Assembly (NCBI GenBank): GCA_025451785.1
Contig: JANWJV010000002.1
Span: 1 to 45,336, forward strand
Direction of reading: 5' to 3'
Source of the DNA: Bacteroidia bacterium
Lineage (GTDB): Bacteria > Bacteroidota > Bacteroidia > JANWJV01
DNA length: 45,336 nt
Position numbers and translations under genes: made by a program. A model generated the notes under the pieces. It was not told the DNA's origin and made no database searches. It saw only the letters and a list, made by a program, of their open reading frames with translations. Shown here piece after piece: positions 26,844 through 34,525 of the stretch. The first letter of the stretch is position 1. Every line of letters begins with the position of its first letter.

Positions 26844-26870
26844 TATATTTGTTGCTCTGTATTCAGAGCA
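26844..26870 (+). promoter_or_regulatory. -7 box and start-site hairpin of pruA
   Basis: TATATTTG (26844-26851) is an exact -7 match. It is followed by TGCTCTG-TATT-CAGAGCA (26853-26870), a 7-bp dyad where transcription should start. A clear -33 TTTG is missing. The dyad could be an operator that controls the dehydrogenase gene. Confidence 0.4.
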
Positions 26871-26885
26871 CAAAATCATCATCAC

Positions 26886-28520
26886 ATGTTAAAAGGATTT
26901 TTCAATGTACCGCCGCCCGTTAACGAGCCGGTAAAGAGCTATGCTCCCGGCAGCGCCGAAAGAAAGGAACTGCAGGGCATGCTAAAAGAACTGCGTTCCA
27001 AACAACTCGATATCCCGATGTATATCGGCGGAAAGGAAGTGCGCAGCGGCAATAAAGTGCGTCTCGCGCCTCCCCACGACCATAAACATACGCTTGGTCA
27101 TTTTCATAAGAGCGACAAGAGCCATATCCGCCAGGCGATCAGCGCCGCGCTGGGTGCTAAAGCAAAATGGGAAGCCCTCTCCTGGGAACACCGCGCCAGC
27201 ATTTTCCTCAAAGCCGCCGAGCTTATTGCCGGCCCTTACCGCGCGAAGCTTAACGCCGCCACCATGCTGGGCCAAAGCAAGAACGCTTACCAGGCCGAGA
27301 TCGATTCAGCCTGCGAGATCATCGACTTTCTCCGGTTCAATGTGCTTTATATGACGGAGATCTATAAGCAGCAACCTCCTGTTCCCGGCCAGGGTATCTG
27401 GAACCGCCTGGAGCAACGGCCGCTCGAAGGATTTATCTACGCGCTCACGCCCTTCAACTTCACCGCCATTGCCGGTAATCTTCCTACTTCTTGCGCGATG
27501 ATGGGCAACGTAGTGGTGTGGAAACCCAGTAACACCCAGGTGTATTCAGCCAATGTATTGATGGAGATCTTCCGCAAGGCTGGCGTTCCTGATGGTGTCA
27601 TCAACCTTATTTATCCTTCTGGCCCGGATGCTGCTGACGTGATCTTCTCACACAGGGATTTCGCAGGCATTCACTTTACAGGCTCTACCGAAGTTTTCCA
27701 AAGTATCTGGAAGACGATCGGAAATAATATCCATCTCTATAAGTCGTACCCGCGCATTGTGGGTGAAACGGGTGGCAAAGATTTTATTGTAGCGCACGAA
27801 AGTGCTGATCCCAAAGTGGTGGCTACCGCCATCAGCCGCGGTGCGTTCGAATACCAGGGACAAAAATGTTCCGCCGCCTCACGCGCGTATATTCCCGCCA
27901 ATATCTGGAACGAGGTACAAGGATACCTCATTGCCGATCTCAAATCGTTCAAGATGGGACCCACGGAAGACTTCACGAACTTTGTCAACGCGGTGATCGA
28001 TGAGAAATCGTTCGATAAGCTGGCTGGTTATATTGATAACGCTAAGAAGGACCGCAAAGCGGAGATCGTTGCCGGTGGTAATTACAATAAGTCGAAAGGC
28101 TATTTCATCGAGCCTACCATCATTCGAGCAAAAGATCCCAAATATGTTACCATGTGCGAAGAGCTCTTCGGACCGGTGATCACCATTTACGTGTACAAGC
28201 CTGCTGATTACCTGGAGACACTGAAGCTGGTGGACAGTACATCCATCTACGCATTGACGGGAGCGCTCATCGGGCAGGACAGGTATGCCCTGGAAAAAGG
28301 CACGCAGCTGCTGCGCAATGCCGCGGGTAACTTCTACATCAACGATAAGCCCACCGGTGCGGTTGTAGGTCAGCAGCCGTTCGGCGGTGCCAGGGGTAGC
28401 GGTACAAACGATAAGGCGGGCTCCATGATCAACCTCCTTCGCTGGGTTTCGCCGCGTACCATCAAAGAAACATTTGTACCGCCTACCGATTACAGGTATC
28501 CGTTCCTGCAAAAGGACTGA
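26886..28520 (+). CDS. pruA: L-glutamate gamma-semialdehyde dehydrogenase (1-pyrroline-5-carboxylate dehydrogenase)
   Basis: A 544-residue aldehyde dehydrogenase that oxidises glutamate semialdehyde to glutamate with NAD+, the last step of proline and arginine/ornithine breakdown. The start LKGFFNVPPPVNEPVKSYAPGS is the family's N-terminal signature. TPFNFTAIAGNLPTSCAMMGNVVVWKPS forms the nucleotide fold, VGETGGKDF holds the general-base glutamate, and YQGQKCSAASRAYIP holds the catalytic cysteine. The C-terminal PFGGARGSGTNDKAGS is typical. There is no proline dehydrogenase domain, so a separate PutA/PRODH is expected elsewhere. Length matches the class usual in Bacteroidota and animals. Confidence 0.95.
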   Translation: MLKGFFNVPPPVNEPVKSYAPGSAERKELQGMLKELRSKQLDIPMYIGGKEVRSGNKVRLAPPHDHKHTLGHFHKSDKSHIRQAISAALGAKAKWEALSWEHRASIFLKAAELIAGPYRAKLNAATMLGQSKNAYQAEIDSACEIIDFLRFNVLYMTEIYKQQPPVPGQGIWNRLEQRPLEGFIYALTPFNFTAIAGNLPTSCAMMGNVVVWKPSNTQVYSANVLMEIFRKAGVPDGVINLIYPSGPDAADVIFSHRDFAGIHFTGSTEVFQSIWKTIGNNIHLYKSYPRIVGETGGKDFIVAHESADPKVVATAISRGAFEYQGQKCSAASRAYIPANIWNEVQGYLIADLKSFKMGPTEDFTNFVNAVIDEKSFDKLAGYIDNAKKDRKAEIVAGGNYNKSKGYFIEPTIIRAKDPKYVTMCEELFGPVITIYVYKPADYLETLKLVDSTSIYALTGALIGQDRYALEKGTQLLRNAAGNFYINDKPTGAVVGQQPFGGARGSGTNDKAGSMINLLRWVSPRTIKETFVPPTDYRYPFLQKD

Positions 28521-28541
28521 TCTGTTTGTTGAAATGGGGGC

Positions 28542-28609
28542 CTCTGCGAATACCTAACCGAAGTTGTTTCTCGCAGAGTTACGCAGATCTAAACGCAGAG
28601 TCGCGCAGA
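28542..28609. repeat. Left arm: helically phased CGCAGA repeats before the GxxExxY gene
   Basis: CGCAGA begins at 28572, 28582, 28594 and 28604, spaced 10, 12 and 10 bases, about one DNA turn. A single opposite copy CTCTGCG (28542-28548) could pair with the first unit. TTCTCGCAGAGTT (28568-28580) is an exact reverse complement of AACTCTGCGAGAA at 29043-29055 on the other side of the gene. Confidence 0.8.
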
Positions 28610-28646
28610 TAGACATTAAACTTTCCTTCACTAAAGATTGAAATAA

Positions 28647-29024
28647 ATGAAGGAAAATGAAATCTCTTATGACATACGAGGAGCTGCCTTTAAGATTCAC
28701 ACAGCGCTTGGCCCAGGATTATTGGAGTCCGTTTACGAAGCGGCGCTTTCTTACGAACTAAAAAAGAAAGGGTATGCCGTCCTCAATCAACTCGGGGTGC
28801 CAATGGTTTACGAAGAGATCAAAATGGATATTGGTTTCCGAATGGATGTTCTGGTTGGAGGCCTTGTTGTTGTGGAGGTAAAATCGGTAGAAGCTTTGAC
28901 CGATGTTCATCATAAGCAATTATTGACCTATTTGAAGCTATCTAATAAGAAGCTGGGCCTGCTGATCAATTTCAATTCGGCATCTTTGAGCAGTTCCATC
29001 GTTAGAATAGTGAATAATCTGTAG
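28647..29024 (+). CDS. GxxExxY family PD-(D/E)XK nuclease-like protein
   Basis: A 125-residue protein of the GxxExxY family (PD-(D/E)XK superfamily). The name-giving motif is GPGLLESVY (Gly24, Glu27, Tyr30). The nuclease core follows as FRMDVLVGGLVVVEVKS, with Asp67, Glu77 and Lys79, then HHKQLLTYLKL with a QxxxY element (Gln91, Tyr95) like that of RecB/Cas4 nucleases. All expected catalytic residues are present, so it may cut or bind DNA or RNA; no function is established for the family as far as I know. The gene is boxed in by inverted, helically phased TCTGCG repeats and has no obvious promoter or partner gene, which suggests a self-contained mobile or selfish unit. Confidence 0.9.
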   Translation: MKENEISYDIRGAAFKIHTALGPGLLESVYEAALSYELKKKGYAVLNQLGVPMVYEEIKMDIGFRMDVLVGGLVVVEVKSVEALTDVHHKQLLTYLKLSNKKLGLLINFNSASLSSSIVRIVNNL

Positions 29025-29055
29025 TCTGCGAAACTCTGCGGAAACTCTGCGAGAA
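29025..29055. repeat. Right arm: TCTGCG repeats after the GxxExxY gene
   Basis: TCTGCG begins at 29025, 29035 and 29046 (10 and 11 bases apart), directly after the stop codon and inverted relative to the left arm. The outer part AACTCTGCGAGAA (29043-29055) forms a 13-base perfect terminal inverted repeat with 28568-28580. Confidence 0.8.
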
Positions 29056-29076
29056 CCTTTTTGAGTCACCCCATAA

Positions 29077-29102
29077 AAAAAGGAGCCCAAGAGCTCCTTT
29101 TT
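29077..29102. terminator. Bidirectional terminator between GxxExxY gene and T9SS cargo gene
   Basis: AAAAAGGAGC (29077-29086) pairs perfectly with GCTCCTTTTT (29093-29102) around a 6-base loop. The A-tract on one side and T-tract on the other let it act on both converging transcripts. Confidence 0.85.
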
Positions 29103-29122
29103 ACATTCTAATACTACAAAAA

Positions 29123-29932
29123 TCAATCGACCTTCTCGATCCTTCCGGAAGTGTTGATGTTAACACCTTTGAGGGTGTAGATATAAATGCCTTCGGGGAG
29201 TTCGGCAACTGAAAGTTCAGCAGCAGAAACTCCTGCCTTGATGCTGATCTCTTTTACTTTCCTGCCCAGCATGTCGGAAAGGATCAATTGCATGTTCCCG
29301 TTCTGTGCTTTGAAGCTGAACTTGATCAGTGAAGAAGAAGGATTGGGATATGTCTTCACTTCGAGCACATCCTGTACGTTCTTGTCGAAACCGGTGGTGG
29401 TTGCGCCGGCGAGTATCTGCTGGTTGGGGGTGCTTTCGTAAGCGAAGTCCTTCAGAACAACGTTAAGTGACGAGCCGCTTACAGTGAGGCGTGCCCATCC
29501 GTAATAGGTATTGCTTGCCTTTACGAACTTGAGGCCAAGGTATTTGTCGGTAGCGCCTGCCCAGGTACCTGTAACAGTGCTTCCGTTTACCAGTGTCATC
29601 TGGGGGTTGTTAGAGGTCATCAGGTGCCATACGGTGCTGCTTGCGCTGATGGCATCGTTAAGGTTGAGGGCCAATGCCGCGTTGCTGCCATTCACCAGTA
29701 CCGAATTAGTGGTGCCCAGTTGTCCGGCTTGCATGATGGAAAAACCAATGTTGCCGCTGGCAGCGGTAGTGATGCGGAAATCTTTTGTTCCGTCGTTGTC
29801 CATGTCCCAGGTAATGGTGGAGTTTCCGAATGCTACGGAATCAGGATTTACGTCGGTGTAAATGATCGAAGCGCTCGCGGGCGCCGATGCGATAAAAAGT
29901 GCGATAAGTGTTTTTGTAATTTGTTTTTTCAT
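29123..29932 (-). CDS. Secreted protein with T9SS type A sorting domain
   Basis: A 269-residue exported protein. The start at 29932 (MKKQITKTLIALFIASAPASAS) gives a normal signal peptide; an upstream ATG would add 17 residues and is disfavoured. The body (about 22-180) is Ser/Thr/Asn-rich and beta-structured. It begins IIYTDVNPDSVAFGNSTITWDMDNDGTKDFRI, a DxDxDG-like calcium-type loop, and contains GLKFVKASNTYYGWARLTV. The last 84 residues (from VLEVKTYPNPSSS) form a type A T9SS sorting domain with DMLGRKV and PEGIYIYTLKG. Its role outside the cell is unknown; it is predicted cargo of the gld system encoded earlier in the window. Confidence 0.8.
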   Translation of the reverse strand: MKKQITKTLIALFIASAPASASIIYTDVNPDSVAFGNSTITWDMDNDGTKDFRITTAASGNIGFSIMQAGQLGTTNSVLVNGSNAALALNLNDAISASSTVWHLMTSNNPQMTLVNGSTVTGTWAGATDKYLGLKFVKASNTYYGWARLTVSGSSLNVVLKDFAYESTPNQQILAGATTTGFDKNVQDVLEVKTYPNPSSSLIKFSFKAQNGNMQLILSDMLGRKVKEISIKAGVSAAELSVAELPEGIYIYTLKGVNINTSGRIEKVD

Positions 29933-29993
29933 GGGTGTTTTTTTTATGAGGAGGCTAATGTACGAATATTCACGCATTTTCATAATGGCTTTG

Positions 29994-30001
29994 TATCTTC
30001 G
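29994..30001 (+). promoter_or_regulatory. -7 box of the TauE-like gene (leaderless)
   Basis: TATCTTCG matches TAnnTTTG with one mismatch and ends five bases before the ATG at 30007. The stretch from box to start codon is almost identical to that of the plug gene at 24973-24989. Confidence 0.4.
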
Positions 30002-30006
30002 TGAGT

Positions 30007-30780
30007 ATGGAATACCTTGTGCTGGCGCTGGTCGCTTTTGGCGCTTCCCTGCTTACTTTTTTCTCTGGCTTTGGCCTCGGCACCCTTCTTTTACCTGTTT
30101 TCGCCGTCTTTTTCCCTGTCGATATTGCCATTGCCCTCACAGGCCTTGTGCATTTTCTGAACAATATTTTTAAACTGATCCTGATCGGCAGGCATGCCGA
30201 AAGGCATATCGTTCTCGACTTCGGTATTCCCTCGGTAGGTGGGGCCTTTGCAGGGGCCTGGTTCCTGCTTTACCTTTCTGACATTGAGCCGCTGGCCACC
30301 TATATTTTGGGCGGACATATTTTCTATGTAACCCCAGTGAAGCTTATCATTGCCATCCTCATGGCGGTCTTTGCCCTCTTTGAGATCGTGCCCTCGCTAA
30401 CAAAACTACAGGCAGCGCCGCGCTACCTTCCGCTGGGTGGATTGATCAGCGGTTTTTTCGGAGGGCTTTCCGGTCACCAGGGCGCGCTGCGCAGCGCTTT
30501 CCTCATGCGCTGCAACCTGGGCAAGGAAACATTCATCGCCACCGGCGTGTTCGTCGCCTGTTTTGTGGACATCACTCGACTGGCGGTGTATTCGCGCCAT
30601 GGTTTTGGCGAAGGTATTGAAGCGAATGCCGGATTGCTGGCATGTTCGGTGCTTGCTGCCTTTGCGGGCGCCTGGCTGGGCAGCCGTTTGCTGAACAAGA
30701 TCACACTTGGCGCTTTGCATACTTCGGTGGCTGTCGCGATCCTGCTCATGGCCCTCGCGCTCGGGGCAGGATGGATATAA
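30007..30780 (+). CDS. TauE/SafE family permease
   Basis: A 257-residue integral membrane protein with seven or eight predicted helices and the TauE/SafE duplication: FGASLLTFFSGFGLGTLLLPVFAVFFP in the first half and LPLGGLISGFFGGLSGHQGALRSAFLMR in the second. Family members export sulfite, sulfonates or organic acids or import related anions; the substrate here is not evident. I chose the ATG at 30007; an in-frame GTG at 30001 would add two residues. It is divergent from the T9SS cargo gene and is followed 28 bases later by the LpxD-like gene. Confidence 0.85.
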   Translation: MEYLVLALVAFGASLLTFFSGFGLGTLLLPVFAVFFPVDIAIALTGLVHFLNNIFKLILIGRHAERHIVLDFGIPSVGGAFAGAWFLLYLSDIEPLATYILGGHIFYVTPVKLIIAILMAVFALFEIVPSLTKLQAAPRYLPLGGLISGFFGGLSGHQGALRSAFLMRCNLGKETFIATGVFVACFVDITRLAVYSRHGFGEGIEANAGLLACSVLAAFAGAWLGSRLLNKITLGALHTSVAVAILLMALALGAGWI

Positions 30781-30784
30781 TTCC

Positions 30785-30792
30785 TATCTTTG
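30785..30792 (+). promoter_or_regulatory. -7 box of the LpxD-like gene
   Basis: TATCTTTG is an exact -7 match 16 bases before the ATG at 30809. No TTTG lies at -33, so promoter strength is uncertain. Confidence 0.35.
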
Positions 30793-30808
30793 AAGAAAGA
30801 TTGCAAGA

Positions 30809-31735
30809 ATGAAGATCCCTGAACATTCCCTGAAGGACATCGCGGCGATCATTGGTGCGGAATTCGAGGGCAGCCCCAGTCATAAAGTGACCGGACTGAA
30901 CGAGATCCACATGGTGGAAGCGGGGGATATCGTGTTTGTTGACCATCCCAAGTATTACGATAAAGCACTTCGTTCAAACGCCACCACTATTCTTATCAAT
31001 AAAAAAGTGGAATGCCCTGCGGGCAAGGCGCTGCTGTTCTCCGATGATCCTTTTCGCGATTATAATAAACTGGTAGCGCATTTCCAGCCGCAGAAATTTT
31101 CAACGAAGGCAATTAGCGAAAGTGCTTCCGTAGGAAAAAATACTACTTTGATGCCTGGTGTATACTTGGGAAATAATGTGAAGGTGGGTGACAATTGTGT
31201 GCTGCATGCCGGTGTGGTGGTGTATGATAATTGTGTTATCGGTAACCATGTGATCATTCATGCCAATACAGTGATAGGCGCCGATGCTTTTTACTATAAG
31301 AAACGACCCGCGGGTTTTGACAAGATGATCTCTTGCGGCCGGGTGGTGATACACGACAATGTGGAGATCGGCGCGCTTTGCACGATCGACAAAGGTGTTT
31401 CAGGCGATACTGTTATCGGTAAGGGCACCAAGATGGACAACCAGATACAGGTGGGGCATGATACCGTGATCGGCGAGATGTGCCTCTTTGCTTCCGGTGT
31501 TGGTATCGCGGGAGTTGTTACCATCGGCAACAACGTAACGCTGTGGGGACAGGTAGGCGTAAAGAGCGATGTAAAGATCGGCGATGGCGCGGTAGTGCTC
31601 GCGCAATCGGGTGTAGGCGACGACCTGGCGCCCGGTAAAACCTATTTCGGAAGCCCTGCCGGCGACGCGCGTGAGAAAATGAAAGAGATGTTCCTCGTGA
31701 AAAGGATCCCCGAACTGCTGGACAAGCTGAAGTGA
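30809..31735 (+). CDS. lpxD: LpxD-like UDP-3-O-acylglucosamine N-acyltransferase
   Basis: A 308-residue left-handed beta-helix acyltransferase. The N-terminal LpxD uridine-binding domain (about 1-100) contains VTGLNEIHMVEAGDIVFVDHPKYYDKAL. The hexapeptide repeats run from about 105 to 270 (VGKNTTLMPGVYLGNNVKVGDNC...). The catalytic histidine is His217 in NQIQVGHDTVIGE, equivalent to the QIAHN segment of Escherichia coli LpxD. It would add the N-linked hydroxyacyl chain to the lipid A precursor. Genes for lpxA/lpxC are not nearby and the spacing of the repeats differs from canonical LpxD, so it may be the second LpxD-like paralogue found in Bacteroidota. Confidence 0.8.
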   Translation: MKIPEHSLKDIAAIIGAEFEGSPSHKVTGLNEIHMVEAGDIVFVDHPKYYDKALRSNATTILINKKVECPAGKALLFSDDPFRDYNKLVAHFQPQKFSTKAISESASVGKNTTLMPGVYLGNNVKVGDNCVLHAGVVVYDNCVIGNHVIIHANTVIGADAFYYKKRPAGFDKMISCGRVVIHDNVEIGALCTIDKGVSGDTVIGKGTKMDNQIQVGHDTVIGEMCLFASGVGIAGVVTIGNNVTLWGQVGVKSDVKIGDGAVVLAQSGVGDDLAPGKTYFGSPAGDAREKMKEMFLVKRIPELLDKLK

Positions 31736-31791
31736 TTGGTTTAGAGGAATGATGAGCTTGTCGTACCATTTCCGCATTCTGTCCGTATTGT

Positions 31792-31822
31792 TTTGATGAA
31801 AGGTGTGCATTTCTTATATTTG
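31792..31822 (+). promoter_or_regulatory. Consensus promoter of the SpoIIE-type phosphatase gene
   Basis: TTTG (31792-31795), a 19-base spacer and TATATTTG (31815-31822) match both boxes perfectly. The ATG at 31851 leaves a leader of about 20 bases. Confidence 0.65.
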
Positions 31823-31850
31823 ATAGATAAGGTAATTTTCTCTTAAGAAA

Positions 31851-33074
31851 ATGGGGTTCTCGCAAAATAAATCTTCCAATAAGCCTAAGATCAAAGATCT
31901 CAAGCTCAATTCGCTGCTTGAGATCACCAAAGCCATTAATAATAATTATTCTACCGAGCAGCTCCTGGAGCTGTTCAAGCATATTTTGCAAAACCAGCTC
32001 AGCATCGGTAAGCTGGCCCTTTTCAGTAATGAGGGCGAGTGGAGATGCATACTCCGTTACGGATTGAAAGAGGAGTTCAAGCAGATCGATGTAAAAAAGC
32101 ATCTGCTGAAGATCAAAGAGATCGGCACGATCAATTTCGATTCGAAGGCGCTGAACAAATCCTTCGAGATCGTGATCCCGGTATACCATAAGTCAGAGGC
32201 GCTTGCTTACCTGCTTATCGGCGACCTGGAGGACAAGATCGAAGTAAGCCCTACCATCAAACACCTGCCCTTTATTCAAACGCTTACCAATATCATTATC
32301 GTAGCCATCGAGAATAAAAAGCTGGCCAAGGAGAACATTCGCCAGGCGGCGATGCGCAAAGAGCTGGAGCTGGCCTCACAAATGCAAACGATGCTGTTCC
32401 CAAGCAAGCTTCCCAATAACGATCGGCTGGAGACCGCTGCTTTTTATCTTCCGCACCAGGAAGTGGGCGGCGACTATTATGATTTCATAGAGCTCAACGA
32501 GAACGAGATCGTGTTTTGCATGGCCGATGTTTCCGGAAAAGGAGTTTCGGCCGCGCTGCTCATGGCCAATTTCCAGGCCAACCTGCGGGCCCTACTTTTC
32601 AATACACAGTCGCTTACCGACCTGGTAAAGGAGCTGAACGGCAAAGTGATGTCGAGCGCCAATGGCGAGAAGTTCATCACGCTTTTCATCGCCCGGTACA
32701 ACCTGGTTACAAAAGTCCTTACGTATATCAACGCGGGGCACAACCCGCCGCTGCTGGCCACTGATAACAGCATCAGCCCGCTCAAGATCGGCTGTGTGGG
32801 GCTTGGTATGTTCGATGAGATACTGAAGATCAAGGAAGGCATCGTTAACATTACGCCCAACAGTGTCATCTTCTGTTATACTGATGGAGTGGTGGAAGTG
32901 GAGAACGAACTGGGAGAGGACTTCAGCATGCAGCGCTTGAGTGAGCTGTTGTCGAAGAACGGCGCGCTTTCTATGGTGAGCCTCAATGAGCTGGTGATCG
33001 AGAAGGTGGAGCTGCACAAAGGCACCATGCCTCATATCGACGACATTACCCTGCTGAGCTGCCGCATCGCCTGA
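31851..33074 (+). CDS. SpoIIE/RsbU-type serine phosphatase with N-terminal sensor domain
   Basis: A 407-residue PP2C-type protein phosphatase. Residues about 15-160 look like a GAF-type sensor (LNSLLEITKAINNNYSTEQLLELFKHIL) followed by a coiled linker. The SpoIIE catalytic domain (about 170-405) shows AFYLPHQEVGGDYYDF (Gly206-Asp211), MADVSGKGVSAAL (Asp226), NAGHNPPLL and CYTDGVVE, and ends HIDDITLLSCR. All metal-binding aspartates are present. Such enzymes reset anti-sigma-factor antagonists or STAS proteins. No anti-sigma kinase or STAS gene is next door, so the partner must be elsewhere. Confidence 0.93.
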   Translation: MGFSQNKSSNKPKIKDLKLNSLLEITKAINNNYSTEQLLELFKHILQNQLSIGKLALFSNEGEWRCILRYGLKEEFKQIDVKKHLLKIKEIGTINFDSKALNKSFEIVIPVYHKSEALAYLLIGDLEDKIEVSPTIKHLPFIQTLTNIIIVAIENKKLAKENIRQAAMRKELELASQMQTMLFPSKLPNNDRLETAAFYLPHQEVGGDYYDFIELNENEIVFCMADVSGKGVSAALLMANFQANLRALLFNTQSLTDLVKELNGKVMSSANGEKFITLFIARYNLVTKVLTYINAGHNPPLLATDNSISPLKIGCVGLGMFDEILKIKEGIVNITPNSVIFCYTDGVVEVENELGEDFSMQRLSELLSKNGALSMVSLNELVIEKVELHKGTMPHIDDITLLSCRIA

Positions 33075-33079
33075 GTACC

Positions 33080-34522
33080 TCAGGCTTTTACCTGTACTTC
33101 TTCTGTTTTCTGTTCACGATGGTAGAGATCCATCGCAACGATCACGGCCGTAAATCCCCAGAAAGGCGCTGATGCCTTATCGCTGTCAAGGAAGTTGTTC
33201 ATGGCCCCGTGAATGAAATAGGTCATTAGTCCGAGCAGTGTGCCAAGTACCAGCAACTTTGCTTCTTTGTCCTTAAGCGTATAGTACAAACGGAAACCTG
33301 TTCCGGTAATGACCAGCGCTATGGCGATGAAGCTCAATGCTCCCAATACCCCTGATTCGGAGAGCGGCCCTATGTATTCGCTGTGCGCGTTACCGCCTGT
33401 TCCGGCGTGGGTACTGATGATGGTTTCCTCGCGCTTGAGCTGGAAAGGGGCGTATTGAAAGCTGTAGGTACCGGGGCCCCATCCAAAGAAAGGCCGTTCA
33501 TAGAACATACGAATGGCGCAGCTCCAGCGGTTAAGGCGCTCCAGGTTCGACGCGTCGGAGGAGATGTTAGACACTGACTGGATATGCTCCGCGAAATCCT
33601 GTGAAGAATCCTGGCGGTTACGTTCAAGGCTCATTACGATCTCGGTGCTGTAGATCGTTCCCAGCACTGTTGCCACAGCGAGTGCTCCCAGTAGGTATTT
33701 GTATTTTACACGCAGTACCATGATGAGGTAAACCACAAGGGCGCCGGCAAGGCTCACCCAGGCAGCACGGGTATAGGAGAATACAGTAGCAACGATGAAC
33801 AGTGCCAGGATAATGAACGACAGCCATCTTAAAAAAGTGCTGTACTTGCTGTTAAGGCAAAAGCAAATGAGGAGGGGAATGAACATGGCGAGCACTGCCC
33901 CGTAAATGGTGTGGTCATTATAGAAAGGGGTCATCACCCAGTTGGCGGGCTTTTCCTCGAAGCCATGCATGGCGTGATTGATAAGCGTATAGAAAATAAC
34001 AATGATGAAAGGGGCGATGTATAGCCACTGGAACTGTTTGATGCGGCTGAACTTCTTGAAGAGGTGGATGGCCAGGAAGTAAAAGGTCACCAGGAACCAA
34101 ATGCGTGAAACAAGAAACTTAAAAGAGATCACCGGCATTTCGCTGGTTAAGCAGGTCATAAATATCCAGAATAGATTGAAAAGTATACTGAGCGTAACAG
34201 GGTGATAGAGGATCTTACGCTCCATAACACCTTCGTGAAGTACTTTAAGGAGGTAAAGCACCATGATGCCGAAAAGGATCGGCTCGGCGGGAAGGCTGAG
34301 CCCAAGGCCTGCGTCGGTATCTTTTAAATTGATGGAAAGGGGGGTAAGGAAAACGGTAAGCAGGATGAGCTTGTCGATAGAGAAGAACGCCAGCAGCATA
34401 ATGAGGAGCAGCGCGGGAATGAGGTTGAAGAAGTAGGCCTCCATGGCTATCATCGCGGTGTTTACCGCAATGAAGAGCGCGCTCAGCATGTAAATGATCC
34501 TTATTTTCTGGAGTTCAGGCAA
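33080..34522 (-). CDS. O-antigen ligase/polymerase family membrane protein (Wzy/WaaL-type)
   Basis: A 480-residue polytopic membrane protein with about eleven helices and the large periplasmic loop of the O-antigen ligase/Wzy_C family. The diagnostic stretch is LNRWSCAIRMFYERPFFGWGPGTYSFQYAP, followed by a loop ending GGNAHSEYIGPLSESGVLGALSFIAIAL, with the H-x-E signature of the family. It polymerises or ligates undecaprenyl-linked glycans on the periplasmic side. It is the last gene of a tight operon after two Wzz-like genes (three-base gaps). The convergent SpoIIE gene ends five bases away, with no room for a terminator. Confidence 0.88.
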   Translation of the reverse strand: MPELQKIRIIYMLSALFIAVNTAMIAMEAYFFNLIPALLLIMLLAFFSIDKLILLTVFLTPLSINLKDTDAGLGLSLPAEPILFGIMVLYLLKVLHEGVMERKILYHPVTLSILFNLFWIFMTCLTSEMPVISFKFLVSRIWFLVTFYFLAIHLFKKFSRIKQFQWLYIAPFIIVIFYTLINHAMHGFEEKPANWVMTPFYNDHTIYGAVLAMFIPLLICFCLNSKYSTFLRWLSFIILALFIVATVFSYTRAAWVSLAGALVVYLIMVLRVKYKYLLGALAVATVLGTIYSTEIVMSLERNRQDSSQDFAEHIQSVSNISSDASNLERLNRWSCAIRMFYERPFFGWGPGTYSFQYAPFQLKREETIISTHAGTGGNAHSEYIGPLSESGVLGALSFIAIALVITGTGFRLYYTLKDKEAKLLVLGTLLGLMTYFIHGAMNNFLDSDKASAPFWGFTAVIVAMDLYHREQKTEEVQVKA

Positions 34523-34525
34523 GGC

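Noticed and set aside
27879-28511. 210-residue minus-strand open frame inside pruA
   Set aside because: Shadow of a well-conserved dehydrogenase.
28572-28609. CRISPR array
   Set aside because: The units are six to seven bases long and spaced by one DNA turn, with no spacers or cas genes.
31754-31763. GAGCTTGTCG shared with the repeat at 13325-13334
   Set aside because: Only ten bases match and no dyad is present; it also occurs inside coding sequence at about 34370, so it is probably chance.
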